This document shows positions 44,899 through 55,159 of a stretch of DNA of 64,000 nt, piece by piece (the stretch's first letter is position 1; each line of letters opens with the position of its first letter). The DNA is from Mollicutes bacterium (GTDB lineage: Bacteria > Bacillota_I > Bacilli_A > Izemoplasmatales > Izemoplasmataceae): positions 1-64,000 of the forward strand of contig PWMS01000034.1 of assembly GCA_003558105.1 (NCBI GenBank). Direction: 5' to 3'. Below the pieces are notes generated by a model that was given only the letters and a program-made list of their open reading frames with translations, was not told where the DNA came from and did no database searches. The position numbers and the translations under genes are program-made.

Positions 44899-46102
44899 CG
44901 TGCATCAACGCCTTTAAAACAAGATATAATGCATAAGAGGTAGCTTTTTGGCGAACCATCTGGCGATCGCCTGAAAATATCTTATAATCGGTTTGTGTCT
45001 TGCCTTCGGTATGCAAGCCAAAATAGACCGTTCCAACCGGCTTTTCTTCACTACCACCACTAGGCCCAGCTATACCTGAGATACTTACGGTAATATCGGC
45101 CGCGGTTCTTTGCGCAAGCTGATAGGCAAGTTCATAGACACATTGTTCGCTTACAGCACCAAATTTTTCAATAATGTGGTGGTTTATGCCCAAATGTTTA
45201 ATCTTACTATGGTTATCGTATAAGACATAACTTTCTTTAAACACCTTAGAAGCATCCGGTACATTGACAATGCGAGAAGCGAGCATGCCGCCACTACATG
45301 ATTCTACCAATGAAATAACTTTTTTTAAATCCATCAAGGTATGGACCACAACGCTTTCTAAACTTTCATCATGGGGACCAACAATATAACGGTCAAACCG
45401 TTTTTTAAACGCTCTTAAGGCTGGTTTTAAAAGCGCTTCATCTTTTGCGGTGAATATGAAAACAACTTCGCCCACACTCGCATAAGGTGCGATGTTGACC
45501 TTGGGATATTGCAAGTAGAAATCTTGCATTTCAGCTTCAAGATCACTTTCGCCAATCCCGATGAGTCGATACCCTCTTTGAACCAAGGGCACATCTAAAT
45601 AATTCTTTAGATGACTAATCATCGTTTCTACCATCGGTTGTAATTCACTGGGAGGTCCAGGCAATAAAACAATCGTTTTACCTTCTACTTCAACAAGCAT
45701 CCCTGGGGCGGTGCCGTTATGATTATCCAAAACAACCGCCGATTTGGGGAAATAGGCCTGTTTTTTATTGGTCGGTTTCATCTCTCTTTTCATCCGCTTA
45801 AAATAAGATGAGATGCGCTCTAAGACCTCAGGGCGTTCGACCAAGGATAAATGATAGTAAGCACAGATGCTTTCTTTTGTCAGGTCATCTTGTGTTGGGC
45901 CCAAGCCCCCAGTAAAGATAACGAGATCGCTCTTCGTATTTTGAAGGGCATCAAAAATAGCGGCTTTATCATCCCGAATCATCGCGGCGTTTTCAACTTG
46001 AATCCCCAAGGGGTACAAGCGCTTCGCTAGATAAGTCAAATTTGTGTTAAGCGTCTGACCGGTTAATAGTTCATCACCAATGGATATGATGGTTGTTTTC
46101 AT
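44888..46102 (-). CDS. cinA: CinA: nicotinamide-nucleotide amidase with N-terminal MoCF-like domain
   Basis: 404 residues. The N-terminal domain (TIISIGDELLTGQTLNTN, LVIFTGGLGPTQDDLT) is the MoCF/CinA fold acting on ADP-ribose-like substrates, and the C-terminal domain (ISLVESCSGGMLASRIV, SISGIAGPSGGSEEKPVGTV) is the NMN deamidase that recycles nicotinamide mononucleotide. The ATG at 46102 (MKTTIISIG) fits the family; the track's start 26 codons upstream would precede the AAGGG SD. Confidence 0.93.
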   Translation of the reverse strand: MKTTIISIGDELLTGQTLNTNLTYLAKRLYPLGIQVENAAMIRDDKAAIFDALQNTKSDLVIFTGGLGPTQDDLTKESICAYYHLSLVERPEVLERISSYFKRMKREMKPTNKKQAYFPKSAVVLDNHNGTAPGMLVEVEGKTIVLLPGPPSELQPMVETMISHLKNYLDVPLVQRGYRLIGIGESDLEAEMQDFYLQYPKVNIAPYASVGEVVFIFTAKDEALLKPALRAFKKRFDRYIVGPHDESLESVVVHTLMDLKKVISLVESCSGGMLASRIVNVPDASKVFKESYVLYDNHSKIKHLGINHHIIEKFGAVSEQCVYELAYQLAQRTAADITVSISGIAGPSGGSEEKPVGTVYFGLHTEGKTQTDYKIFSGDRQMVRQKATSYALYLVLKALMHDEN

Positions 46103-46140
46103 GTTATCACCCTTATCATTATTACACTTTGTTTTAAGTA

Positions 46141-46164
46141 GAAAAAACGTCGGAAACCCGACGC
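46141..46164 (-). terminator. Terminator of ychF and the membrane protein gene
   Basis: Minus-strand GCGTCGG and CCGACGT stem with a GTTT loop and a TTTTTT tract. Confidence 0.88.
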
Positions 46165-46649
46165 TATGTAATGACGCCAATCAATAAATAGGCCATCACA
46201 ATACTGACAATAATCACGCCCAAAAGTAAGGCGAGATGTATGACTAAACGGGCTTTTGTTTGAATAAAAGCGCCGGGATGTTCAATTTTTCTAAGACGCG
46301 CAATGATATATAATATGATGAAAAAAAGAAAAATAAAGAAAAACACTGTAAAAATCACCAATGGAATATACATTAGGATAAATTCTAAAGTCCAGCTCAA
46401 CCAGTTCGATTCATCTCCAGTGGCCATGGGATTAACATCAAAAATACCATGGATCATCAAAAGCGTAAACATCATGATTCCAACGGCTTTATAATGCTCG
46501 AACAAGCCGCCTTTTTTATACGTAAATATTTTCCTTGGGGTAATTAAACCTTCTTTAAAATACTGTAAAAAAATACTTATAAAAAAGGTGATAAAAAAGA
46601 GCATAAATGTAACTCTTATGTAAGATAATAAAATCGATAATTCACTCAT
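46164..46649 (-). CDS. Unknown membrane protein with four or five spans
   Basis: 161 residues; not recognised. Hydrophobic segments at about 9-30, 55-68, 86-115 and 133-158; two short basic loops (KEGLITPRKIFTYKK and ARLRKIEHPG). Immediately downstream of ychF (11 bp) and ends at a strong terminator, so it is the second gene of that unit. Confidence 0.8.
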   Translation of the reverse strand: MSELSILLSYIRVTFMLFFITFFISIFLQYFKEGLITPRKIFTYKKGGLFEHYKAVGIMMFTLLMIHGIFDVNPMATGDESNWLSWTLEFILMYIPLVIFTVFFFIFLFFIILYIIARLRKIEHPGAFIQTKARLVIHLALLLGVIIVSIVMAYLLIGVIT

Positions 46650-46660
46650 AAAAAATCTCC

Positions 46661-47764
46661 TTAAACATTAAATCTAAACAATAAAATATCGCCGTCTTTA
46701 ACCAAATATTGTTTGCCTTCTAAACGCATTTTACCAGCTTCTTTAACTTTTTGCATGCTGCCATAGTGCATTAAATCATCATATTTGGACGTTTCGGCTC
46801 GAATAAAACCTTTCGCAAAATCGGTGTGAATTAGACCCGCACATTGTTGTGCGTTCATACCCTTTTTAAATGTCCAAGCACGGACCTCTTTTTCACCTGA
46901 GGTGAAAAACGTCTGTAAGTTTAGGAGGTAATAACTCTCTGTAATAAGGCGTTCTAGACCCGTTTGATAAAGCCCAAGACTCTCAAGAAATTCCTGTTTT
47001 TCCGTGTCTTCTAATTCGCTCATCTCCGATTCGATTTGTGCGCTGATGGTCGTCGCTTTATTATTTTCCTTCTCGGCATACTGAAAAACCGCATCGACAA
47101 ACGTCGATGTATCTGGACTTTGCAACATGTCTTCACTGACATTACAAACATAAATCATCGGTTTTAAGGTCAAAAAACCGTATGCTTTAATGCGGTTAAT
47201 GTCATTTTTGTTAAGTTTCATACTGCGAATGGGACGCTCTTCAAGCAAGGTTGTTTGTATCTCCAAAAGCAAACGGTACTCTGATTCAATTTCACGATCA
47301 ACTTTTAATTTTGCTTTTTTCTCAATTTTTGGTAAGCGTTTTTCTATCACTTCTAAATCCGCAATAATCAATTCGGTATTGATCGTTTCGATATCTCTAA
47401 TGGGATCGATGGTACCATCAACATGGGTAATATCATCGTCTTCAAAACAGCGTACTACTTGGACGATCGCATCGACCTCACGAATGTGGGATAAAAATTG
47501 GTTGCCTAACCCTTCTCCTTTTGAAGCACCTTTAACCAAGCCTGCTATATCGGTAAATTCAAAGCCTGTGGGGATAATGGCTTTGGGTTGTACAATCTTT
47601 GCTATATCGTACAAACGGGCATCGGGAACATTCACGATGCCAACGTTTGGTTCTATGGTCGCAAACGGATAATTAGCCGCATGCGCTTTTGTTTTTGTAA
47701 TGGCGTTAAACAGTGTCGATTTCCCTACATTAGGCAATCCGACGATACCTGCAGTTAGTGCCAT
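46661..47764 (-). CDS. ychF: Ribosome-binding ATPase YchF/EngD
   Basis: 367 residues. GIVGLPNVGKSTLFNAITK, GLVKGASKGEGLGNQFLSHI and the C-terminal TGS-like RAWTFKKGMNAQQCAG with an ETSKYDDL end are hallmarks of YchF. Binds ATP more than GTP and associates with ribosomes. The ATG at 47764 has GGAG upstream; the track's start is 7 codons earlier. Confidence 0.97.
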   Translation of the reverse strand: MALTAGIVGLPNVGKSTLFNAITKTKAHAANYPFATIEPNVGIVNVPDARLYDIAKIVQPKAIIPTGFEFTDIAGLVKGASKGEGLGNQFLSHIREVDAIVQVVRCFEDDDITHVDGTIDPIRDIETINTELIIADLEVIEKRLPKIEKKAKLKVDREIESEYRLLLEIQTTLLEERPIRSMKLNKNDINRIKAYGFLTLKPMIYVCNVSEDMLQSPDTSTFVDAVFQYAEKENNKATTISAQIESEMSELEDTEKQEFLESLGLYQTGLERLITESYYLLNLQTFFTSGEKEVRAWTFKKGMNAQQCAGLIHTDFAKGFIRAETSKYDDLMHYGSMQKVKEAGKMRLEGKQYLVKDGDILLFRFNV

Positions 47765-47792
47765 ATCATCATCTCCTTTAATCACCTAATAC

Positions 47793-47821
47793 ATTTTACT
47801 GTATAACACCGTAAAATACAA
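47793..47821 (-). promoter_or_regulatory. Promoter of ychF
   Basis: Minus-strand TTGTAT (47816-47821), 17 nt, TAAAAT (47793-47798). ATTTTAC and GTAAAAT form an inverted repeat around the spacer. Confidence 0.65.
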
Positions 47822-47826
47822 TCAAA

Positions 47827-48663
47827 TTAAACAATCGCTTTTTTTAGTTTAAATGAACATATATAGCGCAACCCATCAGCGGTTGGCGCGTGGTCATTTT
47901 CTTCGATGTCAAAAGCCATTTTCTTGTCTTTTAAGCCAATTGCAATATGCGCCGCGGCAATCCCGATGTCAAGCGCTTGAATGTTATAAGCGTGTTGCGC
48001 GATATAATTTTTGCTTTCTTTCAGATATAGATGCAGGTGTTTAGACTCAACCACAATACGCCATGGCTGCTTGTTAGACGCAGAAGGGGCACTTTGTACC
48101 AAGTCTAATATCTTCGAAATAACCGGATACGCTTTTCGTTTTAAGGGCTTATCAAAAGATTGGTTAAAAAACAAGCTTTCGAATGGTTTGCGATCATCAG
48201 CCTTGGCCATAGTACGGATGGCTCTTTCTCTTAAAGAAGGCTTTTCAGCTGGATAGCCCACTGGGGTAATAGCGGGAATAAACTCGTCTTTTTCTAAGTT
48301 TAGTTCAAAGTTTTTGCGGTTAAAAGTTCCCCCAAGCCAAACGGTCCCTAACCCTATTTTGGTCAATTCTAAAACCATGTGTTCAAAAATAAACCCATAA
48401 TCCACCAAATGCTTAAACTCTTTCGTAGAAACACCAACGATAAATGCCGGGGCGTTTTTTACAAAACCATAGGTTCCAATAATCCCTTGTTTTTTCCCTG
48501 GAATGATGTTCTCCACCATTTCCAAGTGAATCGTATGACTAAAAGGGCCTTTTATTTCTGAGACTTGTGCCATTAATGAATTAATTTTTTCTTTGTCATC
48601 TGAACTTAATAACACACCTTCAAACGTTCTAATAGAACGGCGGTCTTTAATTGCTTGAATCAT
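47827..48663 (-). CDS. Nitroreductase-family protein (TM1586-like)
   Basis: 278 residues. Two flavodoxin-reductase-like halves: IKDRRSIRTFEG at the N-terminus and the C-terminal LVQSAPSASNKQPWRIVVE, the flavin-contacting motif. The LGTVWLGGTFNRKNF segment is typical of the TM1586 subgroup. Substrate unknown. SD AGGAGG. Confidence 0.85.
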   Translation of the reverse strand: MIQAIKDRRSIRTFEGVLLSSDDKEKINSLMAQVSEIKGPFSHTIHLEMVENIIPGKKQGIIGTYGFVKNAPAFIVGVSTKEFKHLVDYGFIFEHMVLELTKIGLGTVWLGGTFNRKNFELNLEKDEFIPAITPVGYPAEKPSLRERAIRTMAKADDRKPFESLFFNQSFDKPLKRKAYPVISKILDLVQSAPSASNKQPWRIVVESKHLHLYLKESKNYIAQHAYNIQALDIGIAAAHIAIGLKDKKMAFDIEENDHAPTADGLRYICSFKLKKAIV

Positions 48664-48674
48664 ATAAATCCTCC

Positions 48675-49829
48675 TTATCGATCGTCTGGATGTATGACCA
48701 AAGGCACGTATATCGATTCATACACTTGGTCACCCCTAATATATTTTACACTTACATTATCACCGACTTGTGAATTTAAGATAGCTTCACGCAAATCATT
48801 GAAATTGTATACATCGATATAACTATCCCAAGTTTCAAGTTTATAGCCGATGATAATATCGCCCGCCAGCAAGCCTGTGTCTATCGCGGTGCCATCTGTG
48901 GCTACCGCACTGATGCATACCCCGTATTCCTGGCCACAATCACTGATACCACTGGCGGCTTGAATCCCAAAATAGGGGCGCTGTACTTCACCTTCGGTTT
49001 CCAGTTCGGTAATAATTCTTAACACGGTGTTAGACGGTATCGCGAAATTGATATTGGTCGTCGCATCTTCAACGATTTTCATATTGTTAATACCTATTAG
49101 TTTTCCATTGATATCAAATAGACCGCCACCGCTGTTACGGGGGGATATCGCCGCATCATGTTGTAAGAAAGGAACTTCATACTGACTGGTTGGGACAAAT
49201 CTCGCTAAACCGCTAATAACCCCCATCGTGACACTGCCAAAGTAATCGAACCCAAGGGGATTTCCAACCGCAAAAACAAATTGCCCAACGCTTAAGTCGT
49301 ATGAATCTGCAAACTCAGCGACGGGAAAGTTTTGATTAGAACTAAATTTAATCACGGCTAGATCGGTGGTCGCATCAAGGCCCATTATTTCTGTGTTTGT
49401 ATTATCAATGGTAAAACGCATCCCATTTCGCTCGTAAATAATCTGAACGTTTGAAAACGGGATTGCCCGCTCATCGGGATGGATAACATGGTGGTTTGTA
49501 ACAACATAATAATCATTGCCGCTTTTCCGGTAGATGACACCCGAAGCGGTGCCTGATTGTAAGGTTGTACCAACACGGATACCGACCACCGTTTCTTGTC
49601 GTTGCATCAACATTTCGGTTGCAGCTGCTTCAAAGCTATCTAAGTCGTATTCAACCTTATGATAACTTTCTTCCATCAATTCTTCAACCAAATCGATAAG
49701 CTCTTGTCGCGTATATTCATTTAAATCGTAAACAATTTTGTCCTCTTCTTCTTCAATAAATAAAAAATCGCAACTACTTAGGACAAAAACACTAAACACC
49801 AGTACCAATAACCCAAGGACTTTTTTCAT
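48675..49829 (-). CDS. HtrA-like trypsin-fold PDZ lipoprotein
   Basis: 384 residues. Signal peptide with lipobox LSSC (Cys20), then a Glu-rich helical linker, a trypsin-like domain with His in TNHHVIHP, Asp in TTDLAVIKF, and Ser in SPRNSGGGLFD, and a C-terminal PDZ domain (PYFGIQAASG, AGDIIIGYKL). Usual HtrA has GNSGG; here the Gly is Arg, just two residues before the catalytic Ser in the oxyanion loop. Predicted surface protein-quality protease. Start at 49829 with GGAG 8 nt upstream; the start overlaps tatD's stop region. Confidence 0.9.
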   Translation of the reverse strand: MKKVLGLLVLVFSVFVLSSCDFLFIEEEEDKIVYDLNEYTRQELIDLVEELMEESYHKVEYDLDSFEAAATEMLMQRQETVVGIRVGTTLQSGTASGVIYRKSGNDYYVVTNHHVIHPDERAIPFSNVQIIYERNGMRFTIDNTNTEIMGLDATTDLAVIKFSSNQNFPVAEFADSYDLSVGQFVFAVGNPLGFDYFGSVTMGVISGLARFVPTSQYEVPFLQHDAAISPRNSGGGLFDINGKLIGINNMKIVEDATTNINFAIPSNTVLRIITELETEGEVQRPYFGIQAASGISDCGQEYGVCISAVATDGTAIDTGLLAGDIIIGYKLETWDSYIDVYNFNDLREAILNSQVGDNVSVKYIRGDQVYESIYVPLVIHPDDR

Positions 49830-49834
49830 TCTCA

Positions 49835-50596
49835 TCACTCCAATTTAAAGAGCTTTTGTGCGTTTTTTGAGGTTATATCTGCAATATCTTCGATTGAAAC
49901 ATCGCGCTCTTTGGCAATGCTTTTTGCAATCAAGGGCAAGTAGCTAGAATCATTTTGTTTCCCCCTAAAAGGATGGGGGGCTAAAAACGGGGCATCTGTC
50001 TCGATCAATAATTTATCCTTAGGAACAATTTTAGCGACAGCTTTAGGGGTTTTGGCGTTTTTAAATGTCACCGGTCCTCCCAAAGAAATATGTAGACCTA
50101 ATTCGATAAATTTTTTGGCCATCTCTTTTGAACCACTATAACAATGCATGATGCCTTTCACAGGCGCAAAGAGCTTTAAGGTATCATATGTGACTTGAGT
50201 GGCTTCACGCATATGAATAGAAAGTGGCATATCCAGCGCCTGGGCTAGTTTAATCTGCTTTTTAAAGATATCAATTTGCGCTTCTTCGTTGGATTTATCC
50301 CAGTATAAATCCATGCCACATTCGCCAACTGCCACAACTTTTGGGTGTTTAACCCATGCTTTTAATTGTTCGAACTCATCGCTTTGCATATCTTTGACGC
50401 GCGTCGGATGAATGCCAACACTCGCGTAAATAAATTCATATTTTTCCGCAATTTCAATCGCGCGTTGGTTCATCAATGGATCATACCCGATGACAATCAT
50501 GTTTTGAACGTTTTCTTTTTGGGCTTTTTCAATATAATAATCCAATTCTTGGTATAAAGCATCGTTGTTCAAATGGACATGGGTATCAATATACAT
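49835..50596 (-). CDS. tatD: TatD-family metal-dependent DNase
   Basis: 253 residues. Metal ligands visible in YIDTHVHLN, GECGMDLYW, LSIHMRE, HCYSG and ETDAPFLAPHPFRGK. Predicted 3'-5' exonuclease/hydrolase (YabD type). First gene of the tatD-htrA-nitroreductase unit, downstream of the tuf terminator. Confidence 0.93.
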   Translation of the reverse strand: MYIDTHVHLNNDALYQELDYYIEKAQKENVQNMIVIGYDPLMNQRAIEIAEKYEFIYASVGIHPTRVKDMQSDEFEQLKAWVKHPKVVAVGECGMDLYWDKSNEEAQIDIFKKQIKLAQALDMPLSIHMREATQVTYDTLKLFAPVKGIMHCYSGSKEMAKKFIELGLHISLGGPVTFKNAKTPKAVAKIVPKDKLLIETDAPFLAPHPFRGKQNDSSYLPLIAKSIAKERDVSIEDIADITSKNAQKLFKLE

Positions 50597-50644
50597 GGTT
50601 TCACTCCTTGTTAAGCTTACTCTTATTGTATCAAAAAAAGGTAT

Positions 50645-50670
50645 AAAAAAAGAGGCTTGCGCCTCTTTTA
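50645..50670 (-). terminator. Terminator of the str operon (tuf)
   Basis: Minus-strand AGAGGC GCAA GCCTCT stem-loop followed by TTTTTTT. Confidence 0.92.
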
Positions 50671-50678
50671 TTTAAAAA

Positions 50679-51869
50679 TTAGTTCGAAACTTCAGCTACT
50701 ACGCCAGCCCCAACGGTTCTGCCGCCTTCACGGATAGAGAACTTGGTACCTTGTTCTAGTGCGATTGGGTAGATGAGTTCAACGTCCATTTCTACGTTGT
50801 CCCCTGGCATAACCATTTCTACGCCCTCTGGCAATTCGATAACGCCAGTAACATCAGTGGTACGGAAGTAGAATTGTGGTCTGTAGTTTGAGAAGAATGG
50901 GGTATGACGGCCGCCTTCTTCTTTAGAAAGAACGTATACTTCGCCTTTAAACTTGGTATGTGGTGTAACGCTACCAGGTTTAGCAAGAACTTGTCCACGT
51001 TGGATGTCATCACGTGTGACACCACGGAGTAGTGCACCGATGTTGTCGCCTGCTTGCGCATCATCAAGTAATTTACGGAACATTTCTACGCCGGTAACAA
51101 CCGTTTTACGGGTTGGTCTAATACCAACGATTTCAACGTCGTCTTGAACTTTAACTTTACCACGATCAATACGTCCTGTTGCAACGGTACCGCGTCCAGT
51201 AATACTGAAAACGTCCTCAACAGGCATAAGGAATGGCTTGTCAGTTTCACGAACTGGATCATCGATATATTCGTCGACCGCTTCCATAAGTTCGATAACT
51301 TTATCTTCATGTTCTTTGTCGCCTTCAAGTGCTTTAAGGGCAGAACCCATAATCACAGGAATGTCGTCTCCAGGGAAGTCATACTCGCTTAAGAGTTCAC
51401 GAACTTCCATTTCAACAAGTTCAAGTAATTCTTCGTCGTCCACCATATCGGTTTTGTTTAAGAATACGACGATTTTTGGTACGCCTACCTGGCGGCTTAG
51501 TAAGATGTGTTCGCGTGTTTGTGGCATAGGTCCATCTGCGGCACTAACCACAAGAATTGAACCATCCATTTGCGCAGCACCGGTAATCATGTTTTTAACA
51601 TAGTCGGCGTGGCCTGGGCAGTCAACGTGTGCATAGTGTCGTTTATCAGTCGCATATTCAATGTGCGCTGTATTGATGGTGATGCCTCTTTCTTTTTCTT
51701 CAGGGGCATTGTCAATTGAAGCATAGTCAGAAGCCGCGGTATCGCCGATACCTCTACGGTTAAGCACGGTCGCAATCGCAGCTGTTAAAGTTGTTTTCCC
51801 GTGGTCTACGTGTCCGATAGTTCCAATATTGACATGTGTTCCTTTACGTTCAAATTTTTGTTTTCCCAT
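50679..51869 (-). CDS. tuf: Translation elongation factor Tu
   Basis: 396 residues. Delivers aminoacyl-tRNA to the ribosome. [14 protein letters not shown], effector [18 protein letters not shown] and the conserved C-terminal [11 protein letters not shown] are intact. Last gene of rpsL-rpsG-fusA-tuf and probably also transcribed from its own promoter in the 79-bp gap. Confidence 0.99.
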   Translation of the reverse strand: MGKQKFERKGTHVNIGTIGHVDHGKTTLTAAIATVLNRRGIGDTAASDYASIDNAPEEKERGITINTAHIEYATDKRHYAHVDCPGHADYVKNMITGAAQMDGSILVVSAADGPMPQTREHILLSRQVGVPKIVVFLNKTDMVDDEELLELVEMEVRELLSEYDFPGDDIPVIMGSALKALEGDKEHEDKVIELMEAVDEYIDDPVRETDKPFLMPVEDVFSITGRGTVATGRIDRGKVKVQDDVEIVGIRPTRKTVVTGVEMFRKLLDDAQAGDNIGALLRGVTRDDIQRGQVLAKPGSVTPHTKFKGEVYVLSKEEGGRHTPFFSNYRPQFYFRTTDVTGVIELPEGVEMVMPGDNVEMDVELIYPIALEQGTKFSIREGGRTVGAGVVAEVSN

Positions 51870-51909
51870 TTCGTTATTTCCTCCTTAATTGGTCTTGGAT
51901 AACATAGAT

Positions 51910-51938
51910 ATTTTATCGCATTATAAATTATAATGCAA
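51910..51938 (-). promoter_or_regulatory. Internal promoter of tuf
   Basis: Minus-strand TTGCAT (51933-51938), 17 nt, TAAAAT (51910-51915). The spacer contains the palindrome GCATTATAA/TTATAATGC. Confidence 0.6.
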
Positions 51939-51948
51939 GTACATTCAT

Positions 51949-54021
51949 TTAGCCGTTTCTTTTTTTAATGATTTCTTCAGCAATTGATTTTGGTGCAGGG
52001 TCGTAGTGTGAAAATTGCATTGTGTAGTTTCCGCGACCCTGGGTGTTTGATCTAAGCGAGGTCGCATAACCAAACATTTCAGAGAGTGGAACTTTGGCAT
52101 TAATTTGATGGGCGTTACCACGTTGTTGTTGGCTTTCAACTTTCCCTCTACGAGAGGTCAAATCACCAATCACGTTGCCCATGTAATCATCGGGTGCAAT
52201 CGCATCAACGTTCATAATCGGTTCTAGTAATATCGGCCCGCATTTATCTTTCGCTGCTCGAACGGCATAAGAGGCAGCGACTTTAAAGGCCATTTCATTG
52301 GAGTCTACATCGTGGTATGAACCATCGTACAATGTCGCTTTGACGTTGATAATCGGATAACCTGCAACCACACCATTTTCGAGTGATCCTTTTAATCCCT
52401 CTTCAACCGCAGGGATGTATTCGCGTGGTACAGAACCGCCGACAATCTTATCGATAAATTCAAAACCTTCATTTTCATTGGGTTCGAATTTAACCCAAAC
52501 ATGACCATATTGACCACGACCACCGGATTGGCGGACAAACTTACCTTCGATGTCAGATGCTTTTGTAAAGGTCTCTCGGTAAGATACTTGTGGGGCCCCA
52601 ACATTGGCCGCAACTTTGAATTCACGTTTCATACGGTCAACGATGATATCTAGATGCAATTCGCCCATACCAGCGATAATGGTTTGACCCGTTTCATCGT
52701 CGGTATAGGTTCTAAAGGTGGGATCTTCTTCGGCCAGTTTTTGAAGTGCGGTGCCCATCTTATCTTGATCAGCTTTTGATTTTGGTTCAATCGCAACGCT
52801 GATGACTGGTTCTGGAAAATTCATCCGTTCTAAGATGATGGGGTGTTTTTCTTCGGCCAGTGTATCACCTGTTGAGGTGTTTTTAAGGCCAATAGCTGCG
52901 GCGATATCGCCTGCATAAACGGTGTTAATCTCTTCTCTGTGATTCGCATGCATCTGTAGGATGCGTCCAATACGTTCCTTGTTACCTTTTGTTGTATTAA
53001 TGATATATGAGCCTTTATCAAGCGTACCAGAATATACTCTGAAATACGTTAAACGGCCGACATAAGGGTCGGTGGCTACTTTAAAAGCCAGCGCCGAAAA
53101 TTTACCTTCGTCATTGATAGCAACTTTAACTTCTTCTTCGGTATCTTTCATAATCCCTTTGATTTTTACAACATCGGTCGGGGAGGGTAAATAATCAATG
53201 ACACAATCGACCATCAATTTTACCCCTTTGTTTTTGAAAGCACTGCCGCATATGACAGGGAAGAATTCTACATCCAAGGTTGCTTTGCGAATCACTTTTT
53301 TCAGGAAGTCAGCCTTGACATCTTCGCCTTCTAAATACGCCATCATTAATGTTTCATCAAAATCGGCAAGTTCTTCGATCAATTCGCTTCGTTTCGCTTC
53401 AACCAATTCTAATAAGTGTTCTGGAATTTCAATTTCTTCTGCCATCTCATCGATGCCACCATCAAAGTGGTAAGCTTTCATGTCAATCAAGTCGATGATG
53501 CCGTCAAATTCGCTCTCAGCGCCAATCGGCCATTGAATCGCAGCCGCTTTAACGCCTAAACGCTCTTTAATACTGTTTACACTGTATTCAAAATCTGCGC
53601 CAATTTTATCCATTTTATTAACGAATACAACTCTAGGAACCATGTATTCTGTTGCTTGACGCCAAACCGTTTCGGTTTGCGGTTCAACGCCCGCTTGAGC
53701 ATCAAGTACAGCAACCGCACCATCGAGTACACGGAGTGAGCGTGATACCTCAACGGTGAAATCAACATGTCCTGGGGTATCGATAATATTGACGCGATGA
53801 TCTTTCCAAAAAGCCGTCGTCGCTGCGGATGTGATGGTAATCCCACGTTCTTGTTCTTGTTCCATCCAATCCATTTGTGAAGCACCATCATGAGTTTCGC
53901 CCATTTTATGAATCTTACCGGTATGGTATAAAACACGTTCAGTCGTGGTAGTTTTACCGGCATCAATATGGGCCATTATACCAATGTTACGGGTCAGTTG
54001 TAAGCTATATTTACGTGCCAT
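51949..54021 (-). CDS. fusA: Translation elongation factor G
   Basis: 690 residues. Translocates tRNA-m[34 protein letters not shown] and domain IV/V segments ([32 protein letters not shown]) are present. The full length matches the canonical EF-G of Firmicutes. 15 bp downstream of rpsG. Confidence 0.98.
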   Translation of the reverse strand: MARKYSLQLTRNIGIMAHIDAGKTTTTERVLYHTGKIHKMGETHDGASQMDWMEQEQERGITITSAATTAFWKDHRVNIIDTPGHVDFTVEVSRSLRVLDGAVAVLDAQAGVEPQTETVWRQATEYMVPRVVFVNKMDKIGADFEYSVNSIKERLGVKAAAIQWPIGAESEFDGIIDLIDMKAYHFDGGIDEMAEEIEIPEHLLELVEAKRSELIEELADFDETLMMAYLEGEDVKADFLKKVIRKATLDVEFFPVICGSAFKNKGVKLMVDCVIDYLPSPTDVVKIKGIMKDTEEEVKVAINDEGKFSALAFKVATDPYVGRLTYFRVYSGTLDKGSYIINTTKGNKERIGRILQMHANHREEINTVYAGDIAAAIGLKNTSTGDTLAEEKHPIILERMNFPEPVISVAIEPKSKADQDKMGTALQKLAEEDPTFRTYTDDETGQTIIAGMGELHLDIIVDRMKREFKVAANVGAPQVSYRETFTKASDIEGKFVRQSGGRGQYGHVWVKFEPNENEGFEFIDKIVGGSVPREYIPAVEEGLKGSLENGVVAGYPIINVKATLYDGSYHDVDSNEMAFKVAASYAVRAAKDKCGPILLEPIMNVDAIAPDDYMGNVIGDLTSRRGKVESQQQRGNAHQINAKVPLSEMFGYATSLRSNTQGRGNYTMQFSHYDPAPKSIAEEIIKKRNG

Positions 54022-54036
54022 AATGTGTGCTCCTTT

Positions 54037-54507
54037 CTACCAGCGATAATGTGCAAATGCTTTGTTTGCATCGGCCATTCTGTGCATATCTTCACGTTTT
54101 TTCACGGCTTGTCCAGTATTATTTGATGCATCTACTATTTCTTTTGCAAGTCTTTCATCCATGGTTCTTTCGTTACGTAAACGCGCATACAAGGTCAACC
54201 AACGCAGACCTAGGGTATAACGTCTTTCTTCACGAACCTCCATGGGGACTTGATAGTTTTGACCCCCAATACGTCTAGCGCGAACTTCAAAGGTGGGCAT
54301 AATGTTGTTAAGCGCATCTTCAAACACTTCAATTGGTGGTTTATTTGTCATTTCTTCGACACGTTTAAACGCATCATATAAAATCTTTTGAGCGGTCGTT
54401 TTTCTCCCGTCGTTCATAATGTTATTGATTAATTTGGTAATTAACTTTGAATTATAAATCGGATCGGGCAGTACATCTCTTTTGGCTATATGTCCTTTAC
54501 GAGGCAT
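54037..54507 (-). CDS. rpsG: 30S ribosomal protein S7
   Basis: 156 residues. [37 protein letters not shown] and [19 protein letters not shown] are conserved S7 segments. Nucleates 3' 16S rRNA assembly. Co-transcribed with rpsL. Confidence 0.98.
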   Translation of the reverse strand: MPRKGHIAKRDVLPDPIYNSKLITKLINNIMNDGRKTTAQKILYDAFKRVEEMTNKPPIEVFEDALNNIMPTFEVRARRIGGQNYQVPMEVREERRYTLGLRWLTLYARLRNERTMDERLAKEIVDASNNTGQAVKKREDMHRMADANKAFAHYRW

Positions 54508-54542
54508 AAACGATTCCTCCTTTCATTAGCATTGGTTTATCT

Positions 54543-54959
54543 CTATAAAGCACCGTCTTTTTTCGTACCGTATTTCGAACGGCCTTGTTTACGATCAATA
54601 ACGCCACCGGTATCTAAGGTACCGCGAACGATATGATAACGAACACCTGGTAGGTCTTTAACACGACCACCACGGATTAAAACGACACTGTGTTCTTGTA
54701 GCTTATGTCCGATTCCAGGAATATACGCTGTCACTTCAACACCGTTGGTCAAACGTACACGCGCATATTTACGTAACGCTGAGTTTGGTTTTTTCGGCGT
54801 TAGCGTGGCGACACGTGTACAAACACCACGTTTTTGTGGGCTAGGCAAATGTGTATAGGCTCGATTCAACGAATTATAGTTGATAGATAGCGCAGGTGAT
54901 TTGGTTTTTTTCTTGCGCGTTACACGGCCTTTACGAACCAGTTGATTAATTGTCGGCAT
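54543..54959 (-). CDS. rpsL: 30S ribosomal protein S12
   Basis: 138 residues. [19 protein letters not shown] and the decoding-centre [17 protein letters not shown], with the wild-type Lys of the streptomycin region. The ATG at 54959 has GGAGG upstream; the track's start nine codons earlier runs through the leader. First gene of the str operon, preceded by a 105-nt leader with an attenuator. Confidence 0.98.
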   Translation of the reverse strand: MPTINQLVRKGRVTRKKKTKSPALSINYNSLNRAYTHLPSPQKRGVCTRVATLTPKKPNSALRKYARVRLTNGVEVTAYIPGIGHKLQEHSVVLIRGGRVKDLPGVRYHIVRGTLDTGGVIDRKQGRSKYGTKKDGAL

Positions 54960-55012
54960 GATGTTCCTCCTTTCGTTCTTAGACACAACTTATCCAAGCG
55001 TGTCAGTTTTCT

Positions 55013-55045
55013 CAAAAAAATAGGGGTTTAGGTGTAAACCCTATG
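55013..55045 (-). terminator. Attenuator in the rpsL leader
   Basis: Minus-strand ATAGGGTTT and AAACCCCTAT stem followed by TTTTTTT, 20 nt after the promoter's start site and 55 nt before the rpsL ATG. Because it lies between promoter and gene it would need antitermination for the operon to be expressed. Confidence 0.75.
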
Positions 55046-55070
55046 ATGTTATGTCTTCTTTCGCGTTGTA

Positions 55071-55099
55071 ATTATACACTACCACACCAGGTGTGTCAA
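55071..55099 (-). promoter_or_regulatory. Promoter of the str operon
   Basis: Minus-strand TTGACA (55094-55099), 17 nt, TATAAT (55071-55076): full consensus. Confidence 0.9.
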
Positions 55100-55114
55100 T
55101 AGTTAACAATTATT

Positions 55115-55155
55115 TTTTAAAAGTGCTTGGAAACCCGTGGTTTCCAAGCACTTTA
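55115..55155 (-). terminator. Terminator of the rpoBC operon
   Basis: A perfect 15-bp stem (AAGTGCTTGGAAACC with its complement, 3-nt loop) follows the rpoC stop; the T-tract is short (TTTT). Confidence 0.75.
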
Positions 55156-55159
55156 GAGA

